From assembly GCF_943734655.1 (NCBI RefSeq), contig NC_071355.1:13868768-13932767 (forward strand): a stretch of DNA of 64,000 nucleotides, given 5' to 3'. Positions 1 to 12,156 of this stretch are shown here, piece by piece. The notes under the pieces were generated by a model that saw only the letters and a list, made by a program, of their open reading frames with translations, was not told where the DNA came from and did no database searches. This DNA comes from Sabethes cyaneus. Lineage: Eukaryota > Arthropoda > Insecta > Diptera > Culicidae. Position numbers and translations under genes: made by a program. Position 1 is the stretch's first letter. Each line of letters starts with the position of its first letter.

Positions 1-315
1 GCTCATTGTATCCTCCCTTTTTGCGAAGCAACATCCACGCTGCCGCTGCCACCGGTTTGGTACGTCAGAAAAATAAAAGTTAAATTAAGGTACAAGGATT
101 CACTGCTCCCCGGGCGCGGCGGCTTCTATGCGCGTCAATTGTCATACAAATAAATAAAAAATGAGCTGATAAGGGCTGATTGCTTATTCTTCTGCGCTAC
201 AACCCTCTTTTCCGACTGCTCCTGGCTTGGGGTTTGACAAAACGACGGAGGTCGAGAAATCATCAAGATCGACGCTGCTGTACGCACCGTGAATCAAAGT
301 AGGCCAACAGCAGCC

Positions 316-337
316 GATGGATGGATGGATGGATGGT
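316..337. repeat. (GATG)n microsatellite
   Basis: About five uninterrupted GATG units. A longer, imperfect block of the same unit lies at 10088-10136. No function is implied. Confidence 0.9.
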
Positions 338-1000
338 TGGATGGGGCGCCGCGGTTGCCAATGCCAATGAGGACAAACAACTTGCCCCTTGCGAGGAGAA
401 ACCGGGGGGAGATGACAAATAAGCAATGTGTTGTTCTACTTGTTTGGAGGATTGGTACGGACGGACGGCTGCCAAGGGCGGACGAAGTGCGGAGACTAAT
501 ACCGGTGGAGATTCAAGCGGGCAGATAAAGGAAAACAATTTTCGGGAATTAATCGAAATTGTTTTTTGCCTGTGCCATTATTGCCTGCCCGTGCTGCTGC
601 TGCTGCTGTTGCTGCCGTCGTGAATTGAAGTGGTATTGTTATAATTCGTTCCAAGGATGGCAAAGATCTGCGTGGGAAAATTGGCAGGTTGCGAACGGTG
701 ATTATTACCTGTGGCAAGTCCCGTTTGTGGCGCTCCCGAAGTCCCGAAGAGCCACGCCAAGAGGAAGAGGGAGAACAACTGGTACAGAGCGTATTCTTTA
801 CGAGCGAACAAAGAGTGAATGAATGAAAACTGAAAGAGGGTAAATGATGATGGAAGGTTTTTCCTACAAAACTTCGCAGTCAATCAGAAAAAGCGGCCAG
901 CACTGTAGAAAAAAATAAAATAAATTAAGCAAGTGTGATAAACAGTAAAAATTTCTGAGTAAATTGTGAGCCACATACTGTGCTGTGGGGTGAAAAGTGC

Positions 1001-1028
1001 CGCTGTCAACAGCTGTCAATCTGTCAAC
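1001..1028. promoter_or_regulatory. Cluster of three TGTCAA sites
   Basis: CTGTCAA occurs three times in 25 bases (starts 1003, 1013 and 1021), with a related CGTCAAAA further on near 1054. TGTCA/TGACA is the known core bound by TALE homeodomain proteins (Homothorax/Meis, TGIF). Comparable clusters lie at 10586-10616, 12099-12156 and 56239-56275, all in GC-rich unique blocks. Binding is inferred, not shown. Confidence 0.4.
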
Positions 1029-1960
1029 CAGTCCAGTGCCAGTGGCAGGACGCGTCAAAACGCCGATTCTAACGCTCATCAAATTAGTGCCAATGGGGGC
1101 AATAAATATTGCTTCGATCATCGCTCACGCCTAATGCGGACGATAATTTTAGCACCTTCCTTCTCCTGGCGGCCTGACGGACGGACTGACGAACTGACTG
1201 ACGGCCCGACTGGATGCTGGTAGTAGATACATAGGCCGTTTACGAGCTTATGAACCAGTCGTAAAACATCGACGATGATGCGCTTCGTTTTTGGTATCTT
1301 CTAGCTAGCCTTCTCGCACCCTCTCATTAATCGTAACCCTACGGGCCCGCCGACAACAGAGCAACTAGCCAACTAAAAGCATCTCCCGACGTAAGTCTTC
1401 ATACAAGTTATTACAACCGAAATTTATAGATTCCTATAAACACCGAACCTCACACATTCCATGCTTACGGGAAAAGCCCTCCGCTGCCGGGTAGCAGCAA
1501 AGTGCGTGCCGACGACTAGTTTTATCAAGTAAAACATCTTAATATTCGAAATAAATGGATTGTAATGAAACTTCTAATGGAATCGAAGCGGTTTCGATGG
1601 GAAATGATGCGTGTTGTATGCGCTCTGTTGCTCCTCATGCCGAGTGGTTGTGCCGAACGAACTCAAGTCAAGTTGTGTGGGATTCGAGAGGACTTCCCCC
1701 CCATCCGAGTTCGAGGCAAAGCAGAGAGAGCTTAATAGTTTCGGTGCGATATCTCTAACATCATTATTACTTCGGGCACTTACGGCGGAGTTTTTGGCAG
1801 TCCTTCGGACGCGCTAAGTAAGCCCAACTCCATCCAGCAGAAAGGGAAAGATGCGAGACGATATATTTATGATTATTTTTATGATCAATTAAATTGTAAT
1901 ATACGGGTGATACTTAATATCATCATTTTCGGTTGTTCGTGTCCCTTGAAGGCGCAGAGC

Positions 1961-1980
1961 CGACTCGACTCGACTCGACT
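1961..1980. repeat. (CGACT)4 microsatellite
   Basis: Four perfect CGACT units, followed by a diverged fifth. Confidence 0.9.
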
Positions 1981-2294
1981 GTTCGAGACATTCGATCTTC
2001 TGTCGGCGGCGGCGGCAGCAGCAGAGCTGCGCCCGGTGACTAGCAGAATGACTTTATTCATCCTAATTCCTCGGGACTGAGTTTCGGGACACTCGGAAGA
2101 GGCAGAAGAGGCCGCGGCAGTTCCAGGAAGTCCAAATTGAAGCCAGACTTGCAATTCGAAACTCCGCAGCAACTTTGAGCAATAACTTTTCAATTTATCC
2201 CTAAACAGCTCGCAGCCCTTTTGCGCGAAATTTTATCCGCAGGAGATCGAAATAAAACGATTCGCTGCCAAACCACCTTGAACCGTGCGGCTGT

Positions 2295-2323
2295 GGCTGG
2301 CTGGCTGGCCGGCCGGCCGGCCG
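2295..2323. repeat. GGCT/GGCC simple repeat
   Basis: GGCT units pass directly into GGCC units, giving a very GC-rich, self-complementary tract. It accounts for the overlapping open frames on both strands here. Confidence 0.85.
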
Positions 2324-2555
2324 CGGCAGCGAACGCGGAGGCAATAAAGTTGTCCCCGCCGAAGAAAGGGTTCTTCCACCGCACTGCCATTGGAAGGAAA
2401 TAAAATCGCGAGCAATTGAAGATGTGCGTCCTCCTGCGAGGCCCCTGACGGCTTCGGTCTTTGGAAATTGGCAAGCCTTTATTGGAGCCGATGATGATGG
2501 TGATGATGGCTCCGTTGTAATTGATTCCGGCCCTGGAGGGGGCTTTCGACACGGT

Positions 2556-2580
2556 GCTGGGCTGGGCTGGGCTGGGCTGG
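2556..2580. repeat. (GCTGG)5 microsatellite
   Basis: Five perfect GCTGG units. Confidence 0.9.
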
Positions 2581-3130
2581 AGCGGGCAATTTAAGGGAAC
2601 CATTCCGCAATCGTACGTTTGGTACGCGGCGGCGAAATGCTTTTACCGCACGATCTGGTAGAAATTACCACTGACTGCGAGAGGAACCGGGCACTAAATG
2701 GAAGTGGAGAATAAAAACGGCGCAGCGAAGAAATTGATATGAACTAATCAAAGGCGAACCACCACCGGAAATCGCCGGGGCAATGATTTTCGGAACTCGT
2801 CGTCGTCACACTTCAGCGAACCATCAGCAAAACGATGACGAGCCGGACGGACGACGGCGGCTGAAAGCTTCTGGAGTGCGCTGATGCCATTTGCGATGCA
2901 CTTGTAAATGGAGCAATGGCTTCTCGGGCTTGAATGAACACAGCGGAGAAAAAGTAAAAACAAAACGAGCATTTAGGACGAGGTTTCGACATGTGTTTTT
3001 TTTTGCGGGGGGGAAGATGCGTGGTGCCGGTGGACGCGGTGAGATTTTTACGGCACTTGAGAGTTATTGCTGTATTTCTGGGGGCAAATTATGACTACTC
3101 TAGTTTTGAGAAATTTATTTTCAGCGCCGT

Positions 3131-3589
3131 TGTGCTGAAGAAAAAAATGCACTTTATTTTTTTTTTGGCATGAAATATTTTAAGAAAAACCGCATTAAAA
3201 AGTTTATGTTAGAAAGTAACCTTATTGGAGTTCAGATTTTATTTACTTTATGAACCACGCAGATTAAAATCTGCGATCGATTTTTATATCCTACACATTT
3301 CGGAAAATCTCTGCATTTTCTACCCTTCCTTATCGAGACCTTTGCAGTTGCGAATTAGAGCGAATGTCAAACAATAGTTTCTTTGAGATCCGATAATAGA
3401 ACTCTACAGCGCAATCGGTTGTGGAATTCAGAATTTTTACGTTTAATGGGTTTATTTGCATTCCCCGGAAACTTTATTCTCTTAAAGCTACTGCACGCAG
3501 TTCCACAACTCTTGCTAGAAACTTAGTAAAATTCGTCTTTCACCTTGTTTTCATAGCAAGTCGACCTACAGAACTACACATGTAGTCAA
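3131..3589. other. AT-rich sequence, nothing recognised
   Basis: Marks a drop in GC content after block A. I see no coding potential and no match to the other repeats of this window. It may be eroded transposon sequence leading into the Bel/Pao relic. Confidence 0.4.
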
Positions 3590-4010
3590 TCGAGCCCTTT
3601 TCCTTCTGCAAAATCAATGTCCAAACGGTGTCCGCGTTGGTGGTGGTCCCTCGCAGAGCAAAAATAGCTGAATTACATTCGGACAACGGGACTACGTTCA
3701 AAGGTTTCTTCCGCGAACGCTCTTAACGGCATTTAACAGAGAGTTACGGTACAACGAGCGGTTCAAAATCAGATGTTCAACTGATGCTTTGGCTGGAACG
3801 AGATGAGGAATGAGATGAAGATTTATCCCACCTCTAGTGCCGCGCATTTTGGCGGTTTCTGGGAGGTCGCGATCAAATATGCAAAGACACATTTGCAAAG
3901 AAAACAACTGGTAACGTTGGTAACAATGGGTTAGCTCGATTCTGGTGCTCGTGTACATTAAATCGTCCATATACACTAGTGCCAGCTACTAGCTACCTTC
4001 AATGAGCCAT
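3590..4010 (+). pseudogene. Bel/Pao-type retrotransposon integrase relic
   Basis: Short stretches of an LTR-retrotransposon integrase are visible in shifting frames. HSDNGTTFKG, with the second catalytic Asp (codon at 3682), is in one frame; AHFGGFWEVAIKYAKTHL, with the catalytic Glu (codon at 3863), is in another. The HSDNGT and FGGFWE contexts are typical of Bel/Pao integrases. At least one frameshift and several stops separate them, so the copy is dead. A gag fragment follows at 4180 on the same strand. Because integrase normally lies downstream of gag, the two are rearranged or come from different insertions. Confidence 0.75.
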
Positions 4011-4179
4011 TGGTAACCCTCAATTGTTCGTTCTAGCTGGTTCTTTTGTGATCTGCTCGGGTTTAGTGAAGAAAATATCTGAAACGCTGATGGGGCGAAT
4101 TTACACCGGAATGCCGGAATGGTGGAGATTAGCTCCAACCTATGCTTCTAAGGCATAATATTATGATTGTGACCAATAT

Positions 4180-4510
4180 TCATCAGCAGTCGCGAATACA
4201 CAACTCAAGCTTGTGGGTTCTCCCATCTGGACAACCTAAAGCGATTACAGGACTGTTTGAAAGGGGATGCACTCGAGGCTGTGAGGAGTCGGCTAGTCTT
4301 ACCCGATTCGGTTCCCGAGTGTCATTCGTGATCTACGGAACTTATTCGGTAAACCCGAGAAGCTGTTGAAGACGTTACTGGCAAAGGTTCGCCAAGCCAA
4401 ACCGCCGCCTGGGCTGACCGTTTAGAATCCTTTATACATTTCGGCATTACGGTCAAGCAATTATGCGACCACTTAGAAGCCAACTCGTATATCAATGAAC
4501 GAAAACTGTC
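4180..4510 (+). pseudogene. Bel/Pao-type gag relic
   Basis: From 4213 a frame reads HLDNLKRLQDCLKGDALEAV, the signature of the Bel/Pao gag region (the DUF1759-like helical block), then RSRLVLPDSVP. A one-base frameshift near 4325 leads into LRNLFGKPEKLLKTLL in the next frame, after which the match fades near 4450. No protease or RT follows; a different dispersed repeat begins near 4807. The fragment is small and frameshifted, so it is a fossil. The family call is good; the exact lineage is not determinable. Confidence 0.7.
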
Positions 4511-4926
4511 GTAAATATCTCCTAACAAACTCGAAATCGTAACTAAAGCTGGATAAAGTGGGATCAAGTTGATTTTCTGTCGTATATAATGATAATGACT
4601 GACATACATACGATTTTCAGCACAAAATCGTAGAGTAGTACGGAATGACTCGCGCTTAATCGGATATTATCGTATATAAATACTTATATAGTCGTAATGC
4701 TCAAAATTATTCGTAATCACGTATATCGCCTCCAAAATGCCAATTTTGCGCATGAAATATGATTTATTTAGCATGGATATCTGTACGTAATGCTGATTTT
4801 TACCTTTTTACCTTTGTTATACTATAACAAAGGTTTAGGAATTGGTCGAAAAACACGAAATTGATCCGAGGCCCGGAGGGCCGAGCCACATATACCAATC
4901 GACAGGGTTCGACGAACTGAGCAATG

Positions 4927-4962
4927 TCTGTGTGTGTGTGTGTGTGTATGTGTGTATGTATG
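4927..4962. repeat. (TG)n microsatellite
   Basis: About 11 pure TG units, then TATG variants, inside the dispersed repeat. Confidence 0.9.
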
Positions 4963-4974
4963 TGCGGAGCGCAA

Positions 4975-5450
4975 CTTTTCTATCGCCTGTTTCTCGGAGA
5001 TGACTGAACCGATTTGTTCGCTATTACTTTTGTTTGAAAGGTATTATTGCCTAGTATATCACTATTGAATTGTTTCGAGGTCCGACATTTCGTTTAAAAG
5101 TTATAAGTAAAAAAGTAAAAATTACGTGACACGATTTTCTCCGAACCCAAATGACCGATTTCAACGATCTTGGTATCGAATGAAAGCTCTTGTTAACACT
5201 AAATTTTTCGGATAAATTTTATTGAAAACAAACAATCAGTTTAAAAGTTATGCTTAAAAAACCTGTTTTGACAAGGTAATAATTATCGCCTGTTTCTTAG
5301 AAATGACTAAAGCGATTTATACGCTATTAGTCTCATTTGACAGGTAACATAACCTAATAGATCACTATTGATTTGTTTTTTGATTGGACGTTTAATTTGA
5401 GAGTTATGATCAATTGAATACAACACATTAAAATTTACAATAATTTATAA
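4975..5450 (+). repeat. Tandem diverged ~155-bp modules
   Basis: Similar passages begin at about 4980 (GCCTGTTTCTCGGAGATGAC), 5137 (a diverged TTTTCTCCGAACCCAAATGA) and 5288 (CCTGTTTCTTAGAAATGACT). Each continues to ACCGATTT or GCGATTT, then 'GCTATTA..TTTGA..GGTA', and each run ends in 'TTAAAAGTTAT'. Further copies flank the CR1-like insertion at 16290-16430 and 17680-17810. No protein is encoded. The spacing of about 150-160 bases is read by eye. Confidence 0.6.
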
Positions 5451-6916
5451 CGATTTCATCTAAGATGATTTATCTAGTTTGAATTATTTTGGCATCAAAT
5501 TAGAGATTTTAATGCTACAAATATATCTGCAAAATTTCAGAAGAATCGGTTTTGCCGATCAAAAGATATTAACCCTCCAACACTCGCCCCGACTTTTGTA
5601 ATTCGGTTACTCGTGCGCACAATGGTCCAAAGCCAAAAAGACATGCGCATTAGAATATTGACTGGGAAAACTTGGTTTTAGGTTTATGGAACCTTCGGAA
5701 GAATTTCTTGAAATTGAAAGTTCTATCGTCTGGTGCAATTTAAATTTTGATTAATCCCCCTATAAGTGAAATAAAAAAAATATTTTTCTTCAGTTTCAAT
5801 ATAACACATTGATGTGTTCTGCAAAGTTTTAGAACATATTATTACAAGAAATTTTGTTGAATACAGTAACCTTCTATCTATTAAGCGAAGAGAGAAAAAT
5901 CTTATTCATTGTATATGAATTTGTAAGATCAGTTTTTTTCTATTTTAGCTCTTTTTGTAATTGTTGCATTCCTTTTTATGTACTACAAAATTGTATAAAT
6001 AGTAAAAATACACAACTTTGATTAATATAGTATACCTCTATGTTTGTTTGTTTAGGTGCTGTAGAACTTTGATTAAAAAAAAGCCTTAATTTTGACCCCG
6101 AATGACTCGACTACCAACAGATGCATTTTAAACATTTTATATTTGCTAATTATGTTGCTGCATACAGACACCATTTTTACATATGAAGAAACGAGAGAAA
6201 CTTCCAGGGCCAATCGCGGTACAACTCACATGCTGATTGCTTCGTTTCTGTGATGTCAGTTTATGCTGATCTATTTGCCCAACAATTTAAAGTATTAATG
6301 CATAATTATGACATTTTGCTCATAACAAGGTAATTGAAGAACATACGTTAGTTAAGCAGAGATTTGTAACTTTATAACAATATGGCATTCAAAAACCTAC
6401 ACGTGTTGTACAAAATGCAACAGCGTGAGTAATCGAAGGTTAATAGAAATTGATGAAATTTATTCAAGAAAACTTTATTGATGTCAATCAAAAATAATGG
6501 CGTTACAGAAATTTATGCGTAGTTCAAAAACCTATGAACTAGACTTTTACTACGCAATGTATATGTTAAAGAATAATATTTCCTCTTATAACTTACTTTT
6601 ACTTGCACTTACTCAAATTAGAAACAACCAGCTTACCCTTACTCAGTAATTTCATGAAAAAACGATCTATCAAAATTTATAGGTGCTGCTATTTTGTTCA
6701 AATTTTGTAAACTTATTAAATTTCCAAAAATTTAATGAAAACCAACGCACCACGCAACGTTAACCAATAGATGAATTATGTTTCGAAGACGTGTCGATTT
6801 CTATCTCAAGTTCTAAGCAAGTAAGACCGTATAACAAAGGTTCCTTTCACCACTAGGTGGATTAAATCGGGTTTTTATACATATGAAAATGCTAACTGGG
6901 CGTTCCAGTAGAAACA

Positions 6917-8160
6917 TTGAAGGGAACGGACAATCAGGCGAAGTTGTTGAAACCGATTAGGTGGTCGGCGATGCGCTCGCCGTTGAAGCAGGAGGAGTTC
7001 CAACAGGCAGAACGCCATCTGTTACGCGTTGTTCAGGCCGAAGGGTTTGGAGACGAGCTGAAAACCTTGATAAGGCATAGGGATCGTCCCATGAATGAGT
7101 GGATAGCGTTGGAGCAATCAAGTCCACTGTATAGGCTGACACCATTGGTTGACGAAAACGGTGTCATTCGCATGGAGGGGCGTACAGAGAAGGCAGAGTT
7201 CTTTTCGTTCGATTTGCGGTTTCCGGTGATCCCGCCGAGAGACCATTACGTTACGAGGATGAGGGGTGCAATATTATCACGCACGCCTTGGGCATGGATA
7301 CAGATAGACGGTGAAAAACGAAATTCGGCAGCGGTTTTATAATCCAAAGGTTGGTGCTTTGGTACAAAAGGTTTCAGTGGTGTAAGATGTTTCGTAGTCG
7401 ACCACGAGTTCCGAGAATGGCGGCTCTGCCTGTGGAGCGACTACAACCGTATCGACGACCATTCAGTTTCGTCGGCGTTGATTATTTGGGCCCGGTTAAC
7501 GTATCCGTGTCCCGGCATAGCGAAAAGCGTTGGATAGCTGTATTCACCTGCTTTGTGACACGCGCGGTCCATCTGGAAATAAGCGCCAATCTGACTACAC
7601 AGTCTTGTTTGATGGCTCTCCATCGTTGCATGCATCGTCAAGGACCGCCGCAAGAATTCTTCTCCGACAATGGGACCAATTTGAAAGGAGCAAGCAAGGA
7701 ACTGACGAAACGCGTCAATGACATCAGAACAGTGATTGTGCGGATCAGTTGACCGATGCGCGTACGAGGTAAACTTTCAATCCACCAGCTGCCCCCCACA
7801 TGGGTGGAGTTTGGGAGCGGTTGGTCAGATCGGTTAAGGAGGCATTGAACACACTCAACGACGGGAAGCGGCTGACAGACGAGATTCTGCACACGTCCGT
7901 GACTAGTGCGGAAGATATGATAAATTCTAGGCCATTAGTCTACGTATCGCAGGAGATGGAAGAAGCAGAAGCACCTAGTCCGAACCGACTTGGTCTACGT
8001 AGTCGAGGGGTCCAAGCGGAGATCCTGGGTACGTGGAAGAATCGAGGAGGTCATTCCGGCGAGCGATGGTTGTGTGCGGCAGGCGTTAGTCCGGACGAGC
8101 AGTGGCTTGTTTCGGCGAGCTGTTGCGCAGTTAGCAGTTGTTGCGAGAGGCGATGATGGT
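6917..8160 (+). pseudogene. Bel/Pao-type pol relic (C-terminal RT/RNase H linker plus integrase)
   Basis: Three consecutive frames give the 3' half of a Bel/Pao pol gene. 6917-7340 has the linker before integrase (SPLYRLTPLVDENGVIRMEG, then FPVIPPRDHYVTRM). 7351-7750 has the integrase core: GVDYLGP with the first catalytic Asp, TRAVHLE, and FFSDNGTNLKG with the second Asp. 7796-7960 has GGVWERLVRSVKEALN with the catalytic Glu, and INSRPLVYV. Stops and frameshifts near 7342, 7752 and 7980 break it, and the zinc-binding HHCC region is lost. 7985-8200 still shows a diverged C-terminal domain. It is the best preserved Bel/Pao piece in the left half and is not functional. Confidence 0.85.
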
Positions 8161-8660
8161 AAATCTAGACCGGAGTCGGCAGTGTCTGATTGTATGCCTT
8201 TGTTCTGAGGACCGGCAGACATGGATCAATAAGTAAGTGAGTCCGCGGTATGATGACCAAACCGGGCTCACATAACTATTGTGTTGTAAATTTGAGTATG
8301 AAATTTGTACTACAATGGTTGAAATTAAAGTTCAAAATTAATCCGAAGTTCGTAAATTATGTGCTAGTTCCACAGGGTAGCAAATTGAGTTTTTATTTTC
8401 CAACAATACAGTTCAAATCGTTCACCAGCAGTATTTCGCCAACAAACACCGAACGCCGAACAGAAAATACCAATTGCACTAATTAGGACACAGGCTCAAT
8501 TGGTTGCGAATCAAACCACAGAACTTTTTCCGTTGGTTGAAAAAACCTTTTGGACCTTTTCCTCATTGCTGGAAACTCCTTAACGATGAATATCGGTGCT
8601 GATTTAAAGTAAAGCGGCAGACACCGGGAAAAAGGGATTGTCGAATAGCAACAACATTTT
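8161..8660. other. Sequence after the Bel/Pao relic; possible LTR remnant
   Basis: About 500 AT-rich bases following the integrase C-terminus, where a 3' LTR would be expected. I find no second copy upstream to prove an LTR, so the call stays open. Confidence 0.25.
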
Positions 8661-10087
8661 ACAAGATACCCATCATCAATACTTTTTTTTTTTTGTTTGG
8701 CTCCTCCACCCTTTCCGGTCTGCCGGGTCTATATCTCTTTGGTGATTCCCTTTCGAGAGGCGGCGGAAGGGTTTATCGCCGTTGGAAAATTTGATTAAAA
8801 ATTTCCATTCATCTCTCCTAGGCAGAGCCGTGTCGGTTTTCGGCAAAGGGTTCCGCACTCGGGGAGTAATTATTTCATCTTTTTGATTTTTCGGATCTTC
8901 GAATGTCGGTAAAACGACCGGCCGGCAGGAACGGGAACGGCTTTTTGGCTAATTAACCGGGGCGGCGGCTGCTGGTTTGGGAAATTTTTCCGCACAACCG
9001 CAGAAACCGAACCGAACCGAACCGAAGAAAGGACGGAAAAGAACGACGACCAGATATCAATCGCCCCGGGGGAAACACGGGGGGAATCCTTTCCGGGATA
9101 AAAATTTCAATCCGAATCCGCAGGGGAGCCGCCGGTGCGTAACCTGTGCTAATCGTCGACGATCTTCGGATTCCAGCGCTGTGCCAGATTGCCCCGACCG
9201 ACAGGAGAGCACTTTACTCAAAGGTTAATTCTGCACGGTTGTGAAATTGAATATCTTCTCCGCGCGGGAGTGTGGGAGTTTCAATGGGATTGAGTTTGAA
9301 TATGTCATCAATATTTTTTTATTTTGCTCATTCACCGTATGAAATAGCGCAGTTTTTTTTCTCGGCTTCTCTCCCTTTTGCTGAGGTCGGTTGGGACGAC
9401 GACGACGGCGACGGGGTGAAGGAATGCTGATTTCCTTCTTTTCAGAGTTTTGTTCAGCGTTCGTTAAGCCGTTGATGACTTAGCTTCCACCCCACCGGGC
9501 TGCGTTGTGTTGTGTATGGTTTCACAGAAACTGGAGCGGAAGCTGCCTGATCGCTTGGTCGGGGCCAGACTTGTGTCAATGGGTACGGATCTGTGTGTTT
9601 GCCCGGTGAGTGGAGTGGATACACGCAATTGAAAAATTTATTCCAGAAATTGAATTCAATAATGTTCATCTTAAATTACATAATCATAAATCACACATAC
9701 GAAATATAAGAAAGCGATTGTGTGCTGCGCCGTGCGCGCACGAAAGAGTGAGGAGAGCCCTTTTTCTGCTGCTGCCTTTGCTGCTCGGGTATTATGATGG
9801 GTCGATTCTCGGTCGCCGCGGCCAGGCCGGCCGGGTGCAGAAGGAGGCCAGACCGAGCCGAAAGCAGATCATCTTATTATTCAAATGAGCACAACTTTTT
9901 TTTAACCTCTCATTGTGTGTTTGTTTGATTCACAATGCATTGTGTGTGCGGAAGAAGAGGCGCACTTTCGGAGAAGTTGTCCTCGTAGAGACCGTCTTTT
10001 CGCCAGGCAGAGGCCGCGCGCGAATGGCGAACGAAACGACGACGACGACGACTGTGAGAAATATCTGTCTCAATCGAACGATTCCCC

Positions 10088-10136
10088 GATGGATGGATAA
10101 ATGGATGAATGAATAGATGGATGGATGGATGGATGG
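10088..10136. repeat. (GATG)n microsatellite, imperfect
   Basis: A run of GATG units interrupted by AAAT and AAT variants, ending in pure GATG units. Confidence 0.9.
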
Positions 10137-10585
10137 TTTTTTGAAGTTGGGCAAATCCACCCGGAAAGGTGCTCCGGGATGCAAGGGACGCAGGAGGAAA
10201 AAAATATGTTAATGATGGGAAAATAATACCGACCGAGCGTATTGAGAACGTTCGGATGAATTAATTTTCGGAAGCGACGACAACAACGAACGGCGATGAC
10301 GGCGACGATGAGCTGGGCTGGGATGGGAGGAGGAAGATGCTTCGGTGCGGAAAGTGTCTATTGATGGAATTTGTTGTTCAGATTTGAGGATTTTGCATAT
10401 GAATGCGGCTGCGATGAAAGAATTAGGCTGGTCCGTGAAATCGGATCAACCTCCCGACCCCGGGGTGCGACCTTTGCCGCTTGCTTTCCACTTTTGGTTC
10501 ACAAAGACGAAGTGATTTCTAACCGGGACGACGGAACTTCCTTACTGAAGCAGACGCATTGTTCTCAGAATGAGGTAAGTAAGAG

Positions 10586-10616
10586 TGTCAAAGTTCTGTC
10601 AACTGTCAACTGTCAA
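10586..10616. promoter_or_regulatory. Cluster of four TGTCAA sites
   Basis: TGTCAA starts at 10586, 10597, 10604 and 10611: four copies in 31 bases with spacings of 11, 7 and 7. The core matches TALE-homeodomain (Hth/TGIF) sites. The flanking DNA is unique and not part of a visible transposon. Confidence 0.45.
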
Positions 10617-12098
10617 TTTAGAATAAGTACCCTTATAACGATTGAGACCACGCTGATGAAACAATCAGGCAATCAATCAACCAGTCAGGGCTCAGGATAG
10701 TGTAATTACATTCAAACGCATGCGCCCATGCCCGCGTGGCAGTGCACATTTGGGGCGGATGCATGCCCCAGCCCTCCCACGCCAATCGCCAATACCAATC
10801 GGGCTGGGGACGACCGGTTTAATGAGTGCGACACAATAATGTTTATCAGCAATTATTGCCTCAATAAACTGACTGGCTCGCTTGCGCTCGCTGCCATCAG
10901 GAGAGCCATCTGGTGTTAAATTTCTGCTCTCGCTCGCTCTAGCCCCTGCACCCGACCACATTTTCTTCTTCCGACCGCTTTTATTAACCAAACCAGTACC
11001 AATTTAAAGAGGATATCCGCTCGCTCTGCTACTCCGGTCGCGATATGCATACCATCAATGTTTTTATAGCTATTTTATATAAATTTAACATAACCTCACA
11101 CCCGGCTCGCTCCCGGCATGTCAATTGCGTTTGTGCTGCATAAAAATTGGATTGAAATTGAAAATTATTACCATCGCTCATCGCCCTACTACTGGTTATA
11201 ATCATCATTTCATTATGCAGGTCCCTCGTTGGTCCTGATGCTGGACTGGCAGGGCGTCGGCAAAATGGTTGGACCGAGCGCGAAGCGCAAAACTTTCTGC
11301 TACCGTTGTTATTTTTGTTTATAACAATTTCAATAAAAACCACCCCCTCCCACCCAACCTCCTTAATTTCTCCACGTTGATGATGGTATCGAACGTAAGC
11401 TGGAAAATCTCGCAAATGAACGCATTTAAAGCGTAAATTTCATTTTATGGCGTTTGGAAAATAATGGAAAATAGACACACACCCGATCGTAGCAATTTTC
11501 GGTTTCCCGAGAACGGACACCCGAAAATTTCCCGCTGGATGGAAGGTGATTTTGAGTAATGCCTTTGCGGACATTTTTATTCCGGATCCAGTGTGAGAAC
11601 AATTAAAAAATTGCAGCAATTCCGGCCGCCGGCCGGGTTGCCTGCTGCTGGCGGCGGTGAATGATGTGTGTATTAAACAAATAATAGCACCATTAATTAT
11701 CCGAATAATTGCTGGAAAAGGCCGCACTCCGCCGGCCAGTCCACCGTACCGCGATCGTCGTCACCGTCGTCGTCGATTCGTCATGTGCGAGGTTCGTGTT
11801 AAAAAGTCGTTTCTCAATAGATACAACACCATGTGGGCCACCACCACCGGGTTCGGGCAACCAGGCAGTCCTTGCTGGCTACCACCACCGGACTGCGAAC
11901 CGGACGGACGCTGCTCGGTTGATTTAAGAGTGAATTTGGTTTTAATTGCCGTCGAAATTAATTGCCGCCAGGATCGGGTCGTGATAGATCATCATCGCAG
12001 TTCCAGCCAGCCACAACTCATAAACCAAAGCAAGCGGGGCGACTGCATCGCGGGTGACGCAACGCGGCGAAAGTGTAACCATCCAAAGTAGATTAGTC

Positions 12099-12156
12099 TG
12101 TCAACTGTCAATACACGTTTTCTTTTGGCAGGGATTGTTATCTGTCAACCTGTCAA
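12099..12156. promoter_or_regulatory. Cluster of four TGTCAA sites
   Basis: CTGTCAA occurs in two pairs, starting near 12098/12105 and 12142/12150, each pair 7-8 bases apart. The paired arrangement resembles the composite sites of TGIF-class and Hth proteins. Function is inferred only. Confidence 0.4.

Larger units (their letters stand above)
1..3130. other. GC-rich unique noncoding block A
   Basis: No reading frame here looks like a real protein: the open frames are short, low in complexity and overlap on both strands. The DNA is non-repetitive apart from microsatellites (316-337, 1961-1980, 2295-2323, 2556-2580) and has interspersed TAATTA-like and TTTATGG-like cores of the kind found in insect regulatory DNA. 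I read it as intergenic or intronic sequence of a developmental locus. That is inference from composition; no promoter or exon could be fixed. Confidence 0.5.
4807..6870. mobile_element. Dispersed mosquito-type repeat with TATAACAAAGGTT ends
   Basis: The left edge has a palindrome, AACCTTTGTTATA/TATAACAAAGGTT (about 4811-4833), and TATAACAAAGGTTCC recurs at about 6831-6845. Inside lie the GC-rich hairpin GGCCCGGAGGGCC, a TG microsatellite and tandem ~155-bp modules, then AT-rich DNA. I recall this start, up to the microsatellite, as common in culicine introns, though I cannot search to confirm. It carries no coding sequence, so it is non-autonomous. The element limits are tentative because the right edge repeats the left motif in direct orientation. 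Confidence 0.5.

Noticed and set aside
2190..2603. 137-codon minus-strand frame in block A
   Set aside because: Driven by GCTGG and GGCC simple repeats; open frames occur on both strands.
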